NCBI GenBank assembly: GCA_031274115.1
Contig: JAISQP010000237.1
Location: forward strand, 1-13,383
Length of the DNA: 13,383 bases
Origin: Synergistaceae bacterium
Lineage (GTDB): Bacteria; Synergistota; Synergistia; Synergistales; Synergistaceae
Direction of reading: 5' to 3'
In this document: in pieces, positions 1 through 6,393 of the stretch
How the letters are laid out: each line of letters opens with the position of its first letter
Numbering within the stretch: the stretch's first letter is position 1
Made by a program: the position numbers and the translations under genes
The notes under the pieces: model-generated
Told to the model about the DNA's origin: nothing
The model's input: only the letters and a program-made list of their open reading frames with translations
Databases searched by the model: none

Positions 1-23
1 ACCGTCGACAAATCGGCGTTCCC

Positions 24-1190
24 TTAATACCGCGGCAAACTGCTGTCGACGTCCCGCGCCCACGCGTTTACGCCATCCTCCAGGTTCAGCAGGCGTCCGC
101 CGTACCCCGCGTCCCGCAGCGCCCGGATGGCGAATATGCTGCGCCGCCCTATCTTGCAGAGGAACACCGCGTCGACCGAAGGGTCGAATTCGTCGATGCG
201 CCGAACCATCTGGCCCAGCGGAATCGCCTTCGAGCCGGGGAACTTCGCTATAGCGCGTTCGTGCGGCTCGCGAATGTCTATGATCTGCAACGCGTCGCCC
301 CGGTCGATCCGCTCCTTGAGCTCGACGGCCGTGATGGTCTCGACCGGCGTCTCGTCCTGCCCGAGCCCGAACCCGCAAAATTGCTCGTAATCGATCAGGC
401 CGCGGATCGTCGGATTCTCCCCGCAAATCGGGCAGCCCGGATCGCGCTCTATCTTCAGCTCGCGAAACTTCATCCGCCACGCGTCAAACAGCAGAAGCCG
501 CCCCAGCAGCCCCTCCCCGCCCCCGACTATGAGCTTTATCGCCTCGCAGGCCTGTATCGTGCCCACTATGCCAGGCAACACGCCCATAACCCCGCCCTCA
601 GCGCATGTCGGCACGAGTCCGGGCGGAGGCGGAGAGGGGTAGAGACATCGATAACACGGGCCGTGACCCGCGTAGAATACGCTGGCCTGTCCCTCGAACT
701 GGTATATCGAGCCGTAGACGTTGGGGATCCCCAGCAGCGCGCAGGCGTCGTTTACCAGGTATCTTGTCTGGTAGTTGTCCGTTCCGTCCGCGACGACGTC
801 GTAACCGCGCATTATATCGAGCGCGTTTTCGCTCGTTAACCGCGTGTCGTGCAAGACGACGTCGACGCCTGGGTTCAGCCCTCTTATGCGGTCCCTGGCC
901 GAGAAGACCTTCGGCCTGTCTATGTCTTTCTCGCCATGAATTATCTGTCTCTGGAGGTTCGACGCCTCCACATGGTCGAAGTCGACGAGCCCGAGCGTCC
1001 CGACTCCGGCCGCCGCGAGGTAAAGCGCGAGCGGCGCGCCGAGCCCGCCCGTGCCAACGATCAGCGCTTTGGAAGCCTTCAGCCGTCTCTGTCCGTTGAC
1101 GCCGACCTCCGGCAGCAGCAGATGGCGGCTGTATCTCGATATCTCGTCGTTCGTAAGCTCGCCGAGCCTATCGTCAGAGATCAGGCTCAT
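24..1190 (-). CDS. moeZ: MoeB/ThiF-type adenylyltransferase with C-terminal rhodanese domain (MoeZ-like)
   Basis: The protein has 388 residues. It should adenylate the C-terminal glycine of a ubiquitin-like sulfur carrier and then pass persulfide sulfur to make a thiocarboxylate, in the cytoplasm. Residues ~10-250 form the ThiF/MoeB fold, with the nucleotide loop GTGGLGAP at 46-53, a zinc site from CYRC (179, 182) and CPIC (253, 256), and a conserved Cys196 in PTCAEGG. Residues ~285-388 are a rhodanese domain whose active-site loop reads CKIGRRS with Cys345, close to the usual CRxGxRS. The linker keeps the DYxxFCG motif seen in mycobacterial MoeZ. Its ATG overlaps the carrier stop codon as ATGA, so the two are translationally coupled. 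The neighbouring carrier, JAMM protease and CysM point to cysteine synthesis rather than molybdopterin or thiamine synthesis, though a shared role with those pathways cannot be excluded. It is full length and intact. Confidence 0.9.
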   Translation of the reverse strand: MSLISDDRLGELTNDEISRYSRHLLLPEVGVNGQRRLKASKALIVGTGGLGAPLALYLAAAGVGTLGLVDFDHVEASNLQRQIIHGEKDIDRPKVFSARDRIRGLNPGVDVVLHDTRLTSENALDIMRGYDVVADGTDNYQTRYLVNDACALLGIPNVYGSIYQFEGQASVFYAGHGPCYRCLYPSPPPPGLVPTCAEGGVMGVLPGIVGTIQACEAIKLIVGGGEGLLGRLLLFDAWRMKFRELKIERDPGCPICGENPTIRGLIDYEQFCGFGLGQDETPVETITAVELKERIDRGDALQIIDIREPHERAIAKFPGSKAIPLGQMVRRIDEFDPSVDAVFLCKIGRRSIFAIRALRDAGYGGRLLNLEDGVNAWARDVDSSLPRY

Positions 1191-1477
1191 GCCAGGTCCA
1201 CGGTCCCTCCGGCGATCGCCGGAACGAGCATGAGCGCGTCTCCGTCCTTCACCGCCGTTTTCGCTCCTTCAAGGTTCTTTATGTTCGTCTCTCCCAGGTA
1301 GACGTTGACAAAGGAACGCAGCGTCCCGCTCTCGTCGTACAGGTGCTGTCTGATATCCGGGTATTCGTCCGCGAAAGCGGCAATCGCCTCGCCCGCCGTC
1401 CCGCCTGTGGCTTGGACCTCGGACTTCCCGTCCGCAAAGGCGCGAAGCGCCGTCGGTATCAGGATCGTAACCGGCAT
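1187..1477 (-). CDS. cysO: CysO/MoaD/ThiS-like sulfur-carrier protein with C-terminal extension
   Basis: This is a 96-residue beta-grasp (ubiquitin-like) sulfur carrier. The start MPVTILIPTALR and the end PAIAGG are close to my recollection of M. tuberculosis CysO. In this family the terminal glycine is adenylated and converted to a thiocarboxylate that serves as sulfide donor. Here Gly-Gly (codons 1205-1210) is followed by five more residues, TVDLA, so the glycine carboxylate is not free in the primary product. Trimming by the JAMM protease encoded just upstream would solve this. A strong Shine-Dalgarno site (GAGGAGGAGA, about 1484-1493) supports the ATG at 1477. The stop overlaps the ATG of the MoeZ-like gene. 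The CysO rather than MoaD or ThiS assignment rests on the neighbours and on the PAIAGG ending. Confidence 0.87.
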   Translation of the reverse strand: MPVTILIPTALRAFADGKSEVQATGGTAGEAIAAFADEYPDIRQHLYDESGTLRSFVNVYLGETNIKNLEGAKTAVKDGDALMLVPAIAGGTVDLA

Positions 1478-1483
1478 TGTCTA

Positions 1484-1493
1484 TCTCCTCCTC
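1484..1493 (-). promoter_or_regulatory. Strong ribosome binding site of the sulfur-carrier gene
   Basis: On the minus strand the sequence GAGGAGGAGA lies six bases before the ATG of the carrier gene. It is one of the strongest Shine-Dalgarno sites in the operon, as might suit a carrier needed in stoichiometric amounts. Confidence 0.7.
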
Positions 1494-1529
1494 ATATTTG
1501 AACGCTGATTGATACCAATTTGGGCGAAT

Positions 1530-1952
1530 CTATCCGGCTTGAGGAATCGGGACGAATTTCGATCGGTCGCCCTCGAGCTCCCAGACCGTCAGCTCTGACG
1601 CCGTTCCTCCTTTTACCGATACTATCGCGTAGGAATAAAACGGCAGGGCGTGTTCCAGGTCGTAAGCGGACGGTTCAGCAGGATGATCCGGATGGGAGTG
1701 GTAAAAACCCAGCACGTCGAGCCCCTTCCCGCGCGCCTCGGACTCCGCCCTCATGAAGTCGTCCGCTTCTATGACGAAACGACGGCGCCTCTCCTCCGTC
1801 TCGCGAGCGTTGGAAATCGGCAGGATCTCCGTCACGGTCCGATTGCCCTCGCGATCGACGCCGCCGAACAGAACTCCGCAGCACTCGTCGGGGTAAAACC
1901 ATTCCCCCTCCGCGTTAATCGCGAGTTTGACGTCATCCGGCAGCGTTATCAT
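1530..1952 (-). CDS. mec: JAMM/MPN+ zinc metalloprotease, Mec-like (CysO-cysteine hydrolase)
   Basis: The 140-residue protein is a single JAMM domain. The zinc and catalytic set is complete: Glu23 (DECCG), His85 and His87 (HSHP), Ser95 and Asp98, with the spacing H-x-H-x7-S-x2-D. In M. tuberculosis, Mec cleaves the CysO-cysteine peptide bond and frees cysteine. In other bacteria, related JAMM proteins remove residues after the Gly-Gly of a sulfur carrier; both roles are plausible here because the neighbouring carrier has a five-residue tail. I place the start at the ATG at 1952. It overlaps the cysM stop as ATGA and is preceded by GGAGGAGGAGAA, which also encodes the EEEK end of the cysM product. 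A longer reading from 1979 would translate this ribosome binding site and is less likely. The gap to the carrier gene is 52 bp. Confidence 0.9.
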   Translation of the reverse strand: MITLPDDVKLAINAEGEWFYPDECCGVLFGGVDREGNRTVTEILPISNARETEERRRRFVIEADDFMRAESEARGKGLDVLGFYHSHPDHPAEPSAYDLEHALPFYSYAIVSVKGGTASELTVWELEGDRSKFVPIPQAG

Positions 1953-2881
1953 TTCTCCTCCTCCCAAAACGAGTCGCACAAGTACCTCGCGCCGCTGTCG
2001 CAGAGGACAGTCACGACAACGGCGCCCTCCGGCAGAGTCCGGGCCAGGTCGATCGCCGCCGCCACGTTAGCCCCGGAGCTGATGCCGACGAACAATCCTT
2101 CCGTTCGCGCCAGGCGGCGCGTCATGGCATAGGCCGCTTCCGTGGAAACAGTGATTACCCCGTCTATCATCCGCTCGTCGTAAAACCCGGGCCTGATTGT
2201 CGAGCCCATGTGCTTAGTGCCCTCGATTCCGTGCAGGGGCGAGTTCGGCTGAACCGCTATCGTCCGGATCCCGGCGTCGAAGTCCTTCAGTCTCCGCGAT
2301 ACCCCCATGAAGGTGCCTGATGTGCCCATGCCGCTTATGAAGTGCGTCGCCCCGCGTCCGCTCTGCTCCCATATCTCGACCCCGGTGGTCTCATAGTGGG
2401 TCTTCGGGTTCTCGCCGTTGTTATACTGATCGGGGTAGAAGAATCGATCCGGGTCCTCGCCGACCGCGGCCTTCGCGGCGAGATACGCTCCATCGGAGCC
2501 ATCCAGCGGGCTGGTCTCAACTATCTTCGCGCCGTAGCCGAGTATCATCGCTTTGCGCTCGCGGCTCGTGTTCTGCGGCATGAACAGCGTCACGTGGTAG
2601 CCAAGCGCTGCGCCGATCATGGAGTACGAGATGCCGGTGTTGCCGCTGGTTGCGTCGATGAGGATTTTATCCTTCGTCAGAGCCCCCCTCCTGATGCCGT
2701 CGAGCGTCATCGCGAGCGCCGCGCGGTCCTTGACCGAACCGCTCGGGTTGAGGAACTCGGCCTTTGCCATGAGAGTGACTCCCCTTAAATCCGCGGCGAC
2801 TTTGCCAAGCTCGATCAGCGGAGTGTTGCCGATCAGGTCCAATATCCGCGTCTTTGCTTCCTTTATGCCGACACGGGCCAC
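1949..2881 (-). CDS. cysM: PLP-dependent cysteine synthase, CysM-like (carrier-bound sulfide user)
   Basis: This is a 310-residue fold-type II PLP enzyme of the cysteine synthase family. Residues ~10-21 carry the LDLIGNTPL start typical of the family, Lys51 in SGSVKDR should bind PLP, TSGNTG is at 78-83, and the phosphate-binding loop GMGTSGT is at 184-190. The stretch GIEGTKHMG around Lys223 lines up with the region of M. tuberculosis CysM that holds Arg220, a residue tied to O-phosphoserine binding. The retained positive charge fits an O-phosphoserine substrate but does not prove it. Unlike the mycobacterial enzyme, it has no long C-terminal tail. I choose the GTG at 2881 (weak AAAGGA site before it), because the longer open frame to 3001 reads straight through the terminator hairpin. 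It is the first gene of the four-gene operon. Confidence 0.88.
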   Translation of the reverse strand: MARVGIKEAKTRILDLIGNTPLIELGKVAADLRGVTLMAKAEFLNPSGSVKDRAALAMTLDGIRRGALTKDKILIDATSGNTGISYSMIGAALGYHVTLFMPQNTSRERKAMILGYGAKIVETSPLDGSDGAYLAAKAAVGEDPDRFFYPDQYNNGENPKTHYETTGVEIWEQSGRGATHFISGMGTSGTFMGVSRRLKDFDAGIRTIAVQPNSPLHGIEGTKHMGSTIRPGFYDERMIDGVITVSTEAAYAMTRRLARTEGLFVGISSGANVAAAIDLARTLPEGAVVVTVLCDSGARYLCDSFWEEEK

Positions 2882-2920
2882 GACAAATCGTTTCCTTTTT
2901 CGGTCATCCGGCGCGGACGC

Positions 2921-2947
2921 AAAAAAAATGACCCCGCGTAAGGGGTC
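2921..2947 (-). terminator. Intrinsic terminator in the cysM leader (probable attenuator)
   Basis: On the minus strand a 6-bp stem GACCCC/GGGGTC (2947-2942 with 2935-2930) closes a TTACGC loop and is followed by A and then eight T. It lies about 40 bp before the cysM start and about 175 bp after the likely transcription start, so it should end transcription before the operon unless it is prevented from forming. A CCCCGC stretch upstream in the leader (about 2990-2997) could pair with the GCGGGG arm as an antiterminator. No gene upstream on this strand needs a terminator here. Confidence 0.72.
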
Positions 2948-3129
2948 CCGCAACCCTCGGATCGGCACAGCCGGACGCCGGTCACCCAGGGCGGGGGCCA
3001 ACCGGATTTACATATCATCATGAATCCCATTCCGCTGATAATCGCGTTATAAAGTACAGGCACGCTCATGACCTCGATATTCTTCAATAATTCATATCTA
3101 ATTAATATGGTACAGACAGAAGCAATAAG

Positions 3130-3158
3130 ATAATATATCCACATCCAACCCCTGTCAA
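3130..3158 (-). promoter_or_regulatory. Predicted sigma70 promoter of the cysM-mec-cysO-moeZ operon
   Basis: The minus strand has TTGACA (3158-3153), a 17-bp spacer and TATTAT (3135-3130). This is a full -35 box and a 5/6 -10 box at ideal spacing. The predicted transcript starts near 3123, leaving a leader of about 240 nt before cysM that contains the terminator at 2921-2947. Confidence 0.65.
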
Positions 3159-3273
3159 GCCTCCGCCCGGTTAAATATGCGCACTCGGCCTTTGGCCCTC
3201 GGCCGATACATAAAACCATCCGGCTCAATATGACGGCGCTTTGATATTCATAAACAAAAAAATTCCGAAATCC

Positions 3274-3303
3274 TTGACATAAATAAACATTCTGCATTAT
3301 TAT
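3274..3303 (+). promoter_or_regulatory. Predicted sigma70 promoter of the dctPQM-pxp operon
   Basis: TTGACA (3274-3279) and TATTAT (3298-3303) are separated by 18 bp. An A-rich stretch with seven A bases lies just upstream and could act as an UP element. Transcription would start near 3310, giving a leader of about 100 nt before dctP. Confidence 0.65.
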
Positions 3304-3410
3304 CACCGTTATTATAAACAGGCAATTATTTTTGAATAAGGGAGGGAAGCTCGGGGTCTATACCCGGAATTTTTGTTGGCAAATATTTACCTACTGAGGA
3401 GGTTTTTGCA

Positions 3411-4415
3411 GTGAAAATTACACGAATGGTGATTTTATGTAGTATGACAATAATCTTGTTTTCTTGTCTTGTTCCCGCCGCTCAGGCAAAGACCACGCTG
3501 ACCGCGCTCACCGTCTGGAATGAGGACAACTATCAGACGAGGGGGCTCTTGCTCATGGCAAAACGCGTGGCGGAGCTTTCAAAGGGAGAACTGGAGCTCA
3601 GGGTAGAATTTGGGGGGACCTTGGGGTATAAGGGCGGCGAACTCCTGAGGGCGGTTGGAGACGGGCAGCTCGACATTGCCGAGATGGTCGCGAGCAACGT
3701 AGCCGGCGACGCGCCTGTCCTCGGACTGCGTACGCTCCCGATGATGATCGAGAGCTGGGACGACGTGGCTCTCTTCGACAAGCTGGCAAAACCCTACTAC
3801 GAGGCCGCGTGCAAGACGATGAACCAACGCGTCCTCGTCATCTCGCCGTGGCCCTTCGGCAGTCTGTGGAGCACCAAGGAAATTAAAAAGGTCTCCGACA
3901 TGAAGGGGCTCAAGATGCGTTCATACGACCGCAACGGAGCGTTGTTCGCGGCGGCGGTCGGCGCCCAGGGGCTGAACATTCCGTTCGCGGAGGTCTACAC
4001 GAGCCTCGCCACCGGACTCATCGACTCGATGATAACGTCCTCCGTTACGGTGTCAGAGGCAAAGGTCTATGAAGTTTGCAAATATCAGATGCCGATAGGG
4101 TTTGCGACCGCCACCAGCATAACGACGATCAACGAGGCGTCGTGGGCCAAGTTGACGCCGGAACAGAAAGAGGCGCTGACGGCTGCCTCGGCGGAGTCTC
4201 AGGCGTTTCTCTGGGATGAGGTGAGGAAGGTTTCAGACGCGGGAGACCAACAGTGTTACGACAACGGCGTCGCCCTTGTTCCCGTCTCTGACGCTTTTCA
4301 CAACGAACTTGTGGAGATTGGAAAATCGGTTGCGCGCGACTGGCTCGACAAGAATAAAACAGCGAAGGACGCGATAGCTCTTTACGATGAATTTATGGCG
4401 GCGCGGAAAAAATAG
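3411..4415 (+). CDS. dctP: TRAP transporter solute-binding protein, DctP family
   Basis: The 334-residue exported protein captures an organic acid and delivers it to the DctQM permease. Residues 1-26 form a Sec signal peptide: Lys3 and Arg5, then a hydrophobic core, then a likely signal peptidase I site after AQA. A Cys at 19 is poorly placed for a lipobox. The mature part has the DctP pattern, with GLKMR around Arg170, the residue class that binds the ligand carboxylate, and AEVYTSLATGLIDSM (193-207), the usual FxEVYxALxxGxVDG region. The GTG start at 3411 follows a strong GAGGAGGT site (3396-3403). Linkage to pxpBC and pxpA suggests 5-oxoproline as ligand; TRAP binding proteins for pyroglutamate are known in Bordetella. 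Substrate is inferred from context only. Confidence 0.93.
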   Translation: MKITRMVILCSMTIILFSCLVPAAQAKTTLTALTVWNEDNYQTRGLLLMAKRVAELSKGELELRVEFGGTLGYKGGELLRAVGDGQLDIAEMVASNVAGDAPVLGLRTLPMMIESWDDVALFDKLAKPYYEAACKTMNQRVLVISPWPFGSLWSTKEIKKVSDMKGLKMRSYDRNGALFAAAVGAQGLNIPFAEVYTSLATGLIDSMITSSVTVSEAKVYEVCKYQMPIGFATATSITTINEASWAKLTPEQKEALTAASAESQAFLWDEVRKVSDAGDQQCYDNGVALVPVSDAFHNELVEIGKSVARDWLDKNKTAKDAIALYDEFMAARKK

Positions 4416-4467
4416 CCGGCGGCGGGGATAAATCAGGAATTTTTTGATTGTCCCGCAGCGCCAAAAA

Positions 4468-4531
4468 GGCGGCGGACCTGCGATAGAACGGGTTAAATCG
4501 ATGATCCGCAAAATATCGCGGGTCCGTCGCC
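4468..4531 (+). repeat. Long hairpin between dctP and dctQ
   Basis: Arms 4468-4485 and 4514-4531 pair over 18 bp with only two G-U wobbles and no mismatch, around a 28-nt loop. No T-run follows, so it is not a classic terminator. The stem ends four bases before the dctQ Shine-Dalgarno site (AGGGGAGG, 4535-4542). Such hairpins can protect the 3' end of an upstream binding-protein mRNA and lower expression of downstream permease genes, as at malE-malF. Confidence 0.75.
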
Positions 4532-4552
4532 ATTAGGGGAGGTCTGTTAATA

Positions 4553-5062
4553 GTGAGGAAAATACTGGCGGCCGTCGATAAACTGAACTCTGGGCTGGGA
4601 TTTTTGTCCGGTTGTTGTATAGCGTGCGGCGCGATTCTGATAATCACTGAGATATTTAGCAGGTCGATTCTTCAGAAGAGTCTGCTTGTGGCTGATGAAT
4701 ACACCGGGTACCTGATGGCGGCCAGCAGTTTCCTGGGACTGGGCTTCGTCGAGATGAAACACGGACATATAAGGATGGATCTCATAGACCTTCTCAGTTC
4801 GAGATTTCCGAGGATGATCGCGGCGTTCAGAATAGCGGCGTACGTCGCAGCCTCCGTTTTCGCGCTTTATCTCGCGTATGTGGGCTGGAAGCTGTTTCAG
4901 CAGTCATACGCGTACGGTTCGAAATCCATGCAGATATCGGAGACGCCGCTTGCGATCCCTCAGTTTCTGGCGCCTCTCGGGGCAATAGCGCTGTTCCTGC
5001 AGTACGTCTGCAACTTGTTCAGATACTGCGTTGGGCTGAGACCGGAAGCGAAAGAACTCTGA
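4553..5062 (+). CDS. dctQ: TRAP transporter small permease subunit, DctQ family
   Basis: The 169-residue integral membrane protein has four hydrophobic segments at about 15-35, 50-68, 88-113 and 136-157, the usual DctQ topology. Family motifs are visible: ADEYTGYLM after the first helix, KHGHIRMDLID before the second loop, and ETPLAIPQFLAPLG ahead of the last helix. It partners DctM in the inner membrane and is needed for sodium-driven uptake. The GTG start at 4553 has the site AGGGGAGG at 4535-4542. The stop overlaps the dctM start by one base (TGATG), so translation is coupled. Confidence 0.92.
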   Translation: MRKILAAVDKLNSGLGFLSGCCIACGAILIITEIFSRSILQKSLLVADEYTGYLMAASSFLGLGFVEMKHGHIRMDLIDLLSSRFPRMIAAFRIAAYVAASVFALYLAYVGWKLFQQSYAYGSKSMQISETPLAIPQFLAPLGAIALFLQYVCNLFRYCVGLRPEAKEL

Positions 5063-6345
5063 TGGAGCATATATACCTTCTGACCGTCATGATAGTACTG
5101 GCCTGTTTCCTGGCCTCGGGTCTGTGGATAGGGCCGGCTCTTTTTATAACAAGTTGGATAGCGTTGAATCTCTTCACCGATCTTCCCGTGATGCGCATCC
5201 TTGGGGTCGTACTGTGGAACAATGTAAATAGCAGCAGTCTCATGGCCCTGCCTCTCTTCATCATGATGGGAGAGTTTCTCGTGCGTACAAAGATATCCGA
5301 GGACCTCTTCGAGGGCTTGACGCCCTGGGTCTCGAATCTGCCGGGAGGGCTCATTCACGTCAACGTCATAGCGAGCGCTTTCTTTGCCGCCATCACTGGC
5401 TCGGTAAACGCGACAACCGCCACCGTCGGGAAGATAACGATCCCGGAGTTTCGCAGAAGAGGATACGATGAATTGCTCTCCATCGGCAGCCTGACGAGTT
5501 CCGGGACCCTCGGAATCCTGATACCGCCAAGCGTGCCGATGCTCATCTACGGAGTCGCGGCCAACGTGAGCATCGGAAAGCTCTTCATAGCCGGCATTGT
5601 TCCGGGATTGCTGCTGATGGTCTTCTTCTGTCTTTATATAGGAGTAAAAAGCGGCAGGAGCGCGGACGCCCGAAGGTACTCGATGTCTGAGAAGATCAGG
5701 AGCCTGCCAAAAATACTCCCCGTCATCGCGCTCATCGTCTTTGTCCTCGGCAGCATTTACGCCGGGTGGGCCACGCCGACCGAGGCCGCGGCCATTGGAG
5801 TCCTCGGTTCCGTGCTGCTCGGTCTGAAAACCGGCTGCCTCGACTTCAAGGTTTTCGTCAACTGTATTGTGGGTTCGGTCAGGACCAACTGCATGGTGAT
5901 GCTGATACTCATCGGGGCGTCATTCTTTTCGGTCACGCTCGGTTTTCTGGGGCTGCCTAAGTGGATCAGCGCCAGCATAGTCTCCTACGGCGCCGGCAAG
6001 TACACTGTCATATCCCTGATAATCGTGGTTTACCTCATCCTCGGATGCCTGATCGACGGGTACTCCATGATAGTGATGACTGTTCCGATGTTTCTCCCTC
6101 TGATACAGGCGTACAATATGAATACGCTCTGGTACGGCGTGTTCGTTGTGCTACTAGTCCAGATCGCTAACATAACGCCTCCTATAGGTTTTAACCTGTT
6201 TCTCGTCACGGGGCTGGCGGAGAAAAATATCGGTTTTATTTCGAAATCGGTCCTGCCTTTCATTGCGATAATGGTCGTCTTCACGCTCCTGATAACCGTT
6301 TTTCCGCAGATTGTGCTTTTTATGCCGGATATGATGGGCAAATGA
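5062..6345 (+). CDS. dctM: TRAP transporter large permease subunit, DctM family
   Basis: The 427-residue protein consists mostly of hydrophobic segments and is the transport channel subunit that couples sodium entry to substrate import. Diagnostic motifs include LPLFIMMGEFLVRT near residue 70, ASAFFAAITGSVNATTATVG near 110, a GTLGILIPPSVPMLIYG stretch near 150, GWATPTEAAAIGVLGS near 235, and ITPPIGFNLFLVTG near 375. The length matches the family (about 425). The next gene starts within about 50 bp without a terminator, so pxpBC is probably cotranscribed. I see no truncation. Confidence 0.94.
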   Translation: MEHIYLLTVMIVLACFLASGLWIGPALFITSWIALNLFTDLPVMRILGVVLWNNVNSSSLMALPLFIMMGEFLVRTKISEDLFEGLTPWVSNLPGGLIHVNVIASAFFAAITGSVNATTATVGKITIPEFRRRGYDELLSIGSLTSSGTLGILIPPSVPMLIYGVAANVSIGKLFIAGIVPGLLLMVFFCLYIGVKSGRSADARRYSMSEKIRSLPKILPVIALIVFVLGSIYAGWATPTEAAAIGVLGSVLLGLKTGCLDFKVFVNCIVGSVRTNCMVMLILIGASFFSVTLGFLGLPKWISASIVSYGAGKYTVISLIIVVYLILGCLIDGYSMIVMTVPMFLPLIQAYNMNTLWYGVFVVLLVQIANITPPIGFNLFLVTGLAEKNIGFISKSVLPFIAIMVVFTLLITVFPQIVLFMPDMMGK

Positions 6346-6393
6346 TAAAATTAAAAATGTCGTTTTAGCGATTCAAGATGGGAGATGGCATTG

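Larger units (their letters stand above)
2882..3410. other. Divergent A+T-rich intergenic region
   Basis: The 529-bp gap separates the minus-strand cysteine operon from the plus-strand TRAP operon. It holds one promoter per direction, the cysM leader terminator, and a short GGCC-rich repeat (CTCGGCC twice, at about 3184-3205) that could fold as a small hairpin. An open minus-strand frame crosses the whole gap, but it passes through the promoter and terminator and I do not call it a gene. I see no known riboswitch core here. Confidence 0.6.

Noticed and set aside
1953..1979. Longer JAMM protein beginning at 1979
   Set aside because: It would translate the GGAGGAGGAGAA ribosome binding site; the ATG at 1952 has ideal placement and the ATGA overlap.
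2882..3001. N-terminal extension of the cysM-like protein to 350 residues
   Set aside because: The added 40 residues are encoded across the terminator hairpin and T-run, do not look like family sequence, and precede the conserved LDLIGNTPL start.
2881..3123. Cys T-box or SAM riboswitch in the cysM leader
   Set aside because: The conserved T-box sequence (GGGTGGNACCGCG) and SAM-I core motifs are absent; GGGTGACCGGCG is only a superficial likeness.
2863..3306. Open minus-strand frame across the divergent intergenic region, with a hydrophobic middle part
   Set aside because: It overlaps both promoters and the terminator, ends inside cysM in another frame, and has no clear ribosome binding site. 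Hydrophobic residues are expected from its A+T-rich codons.
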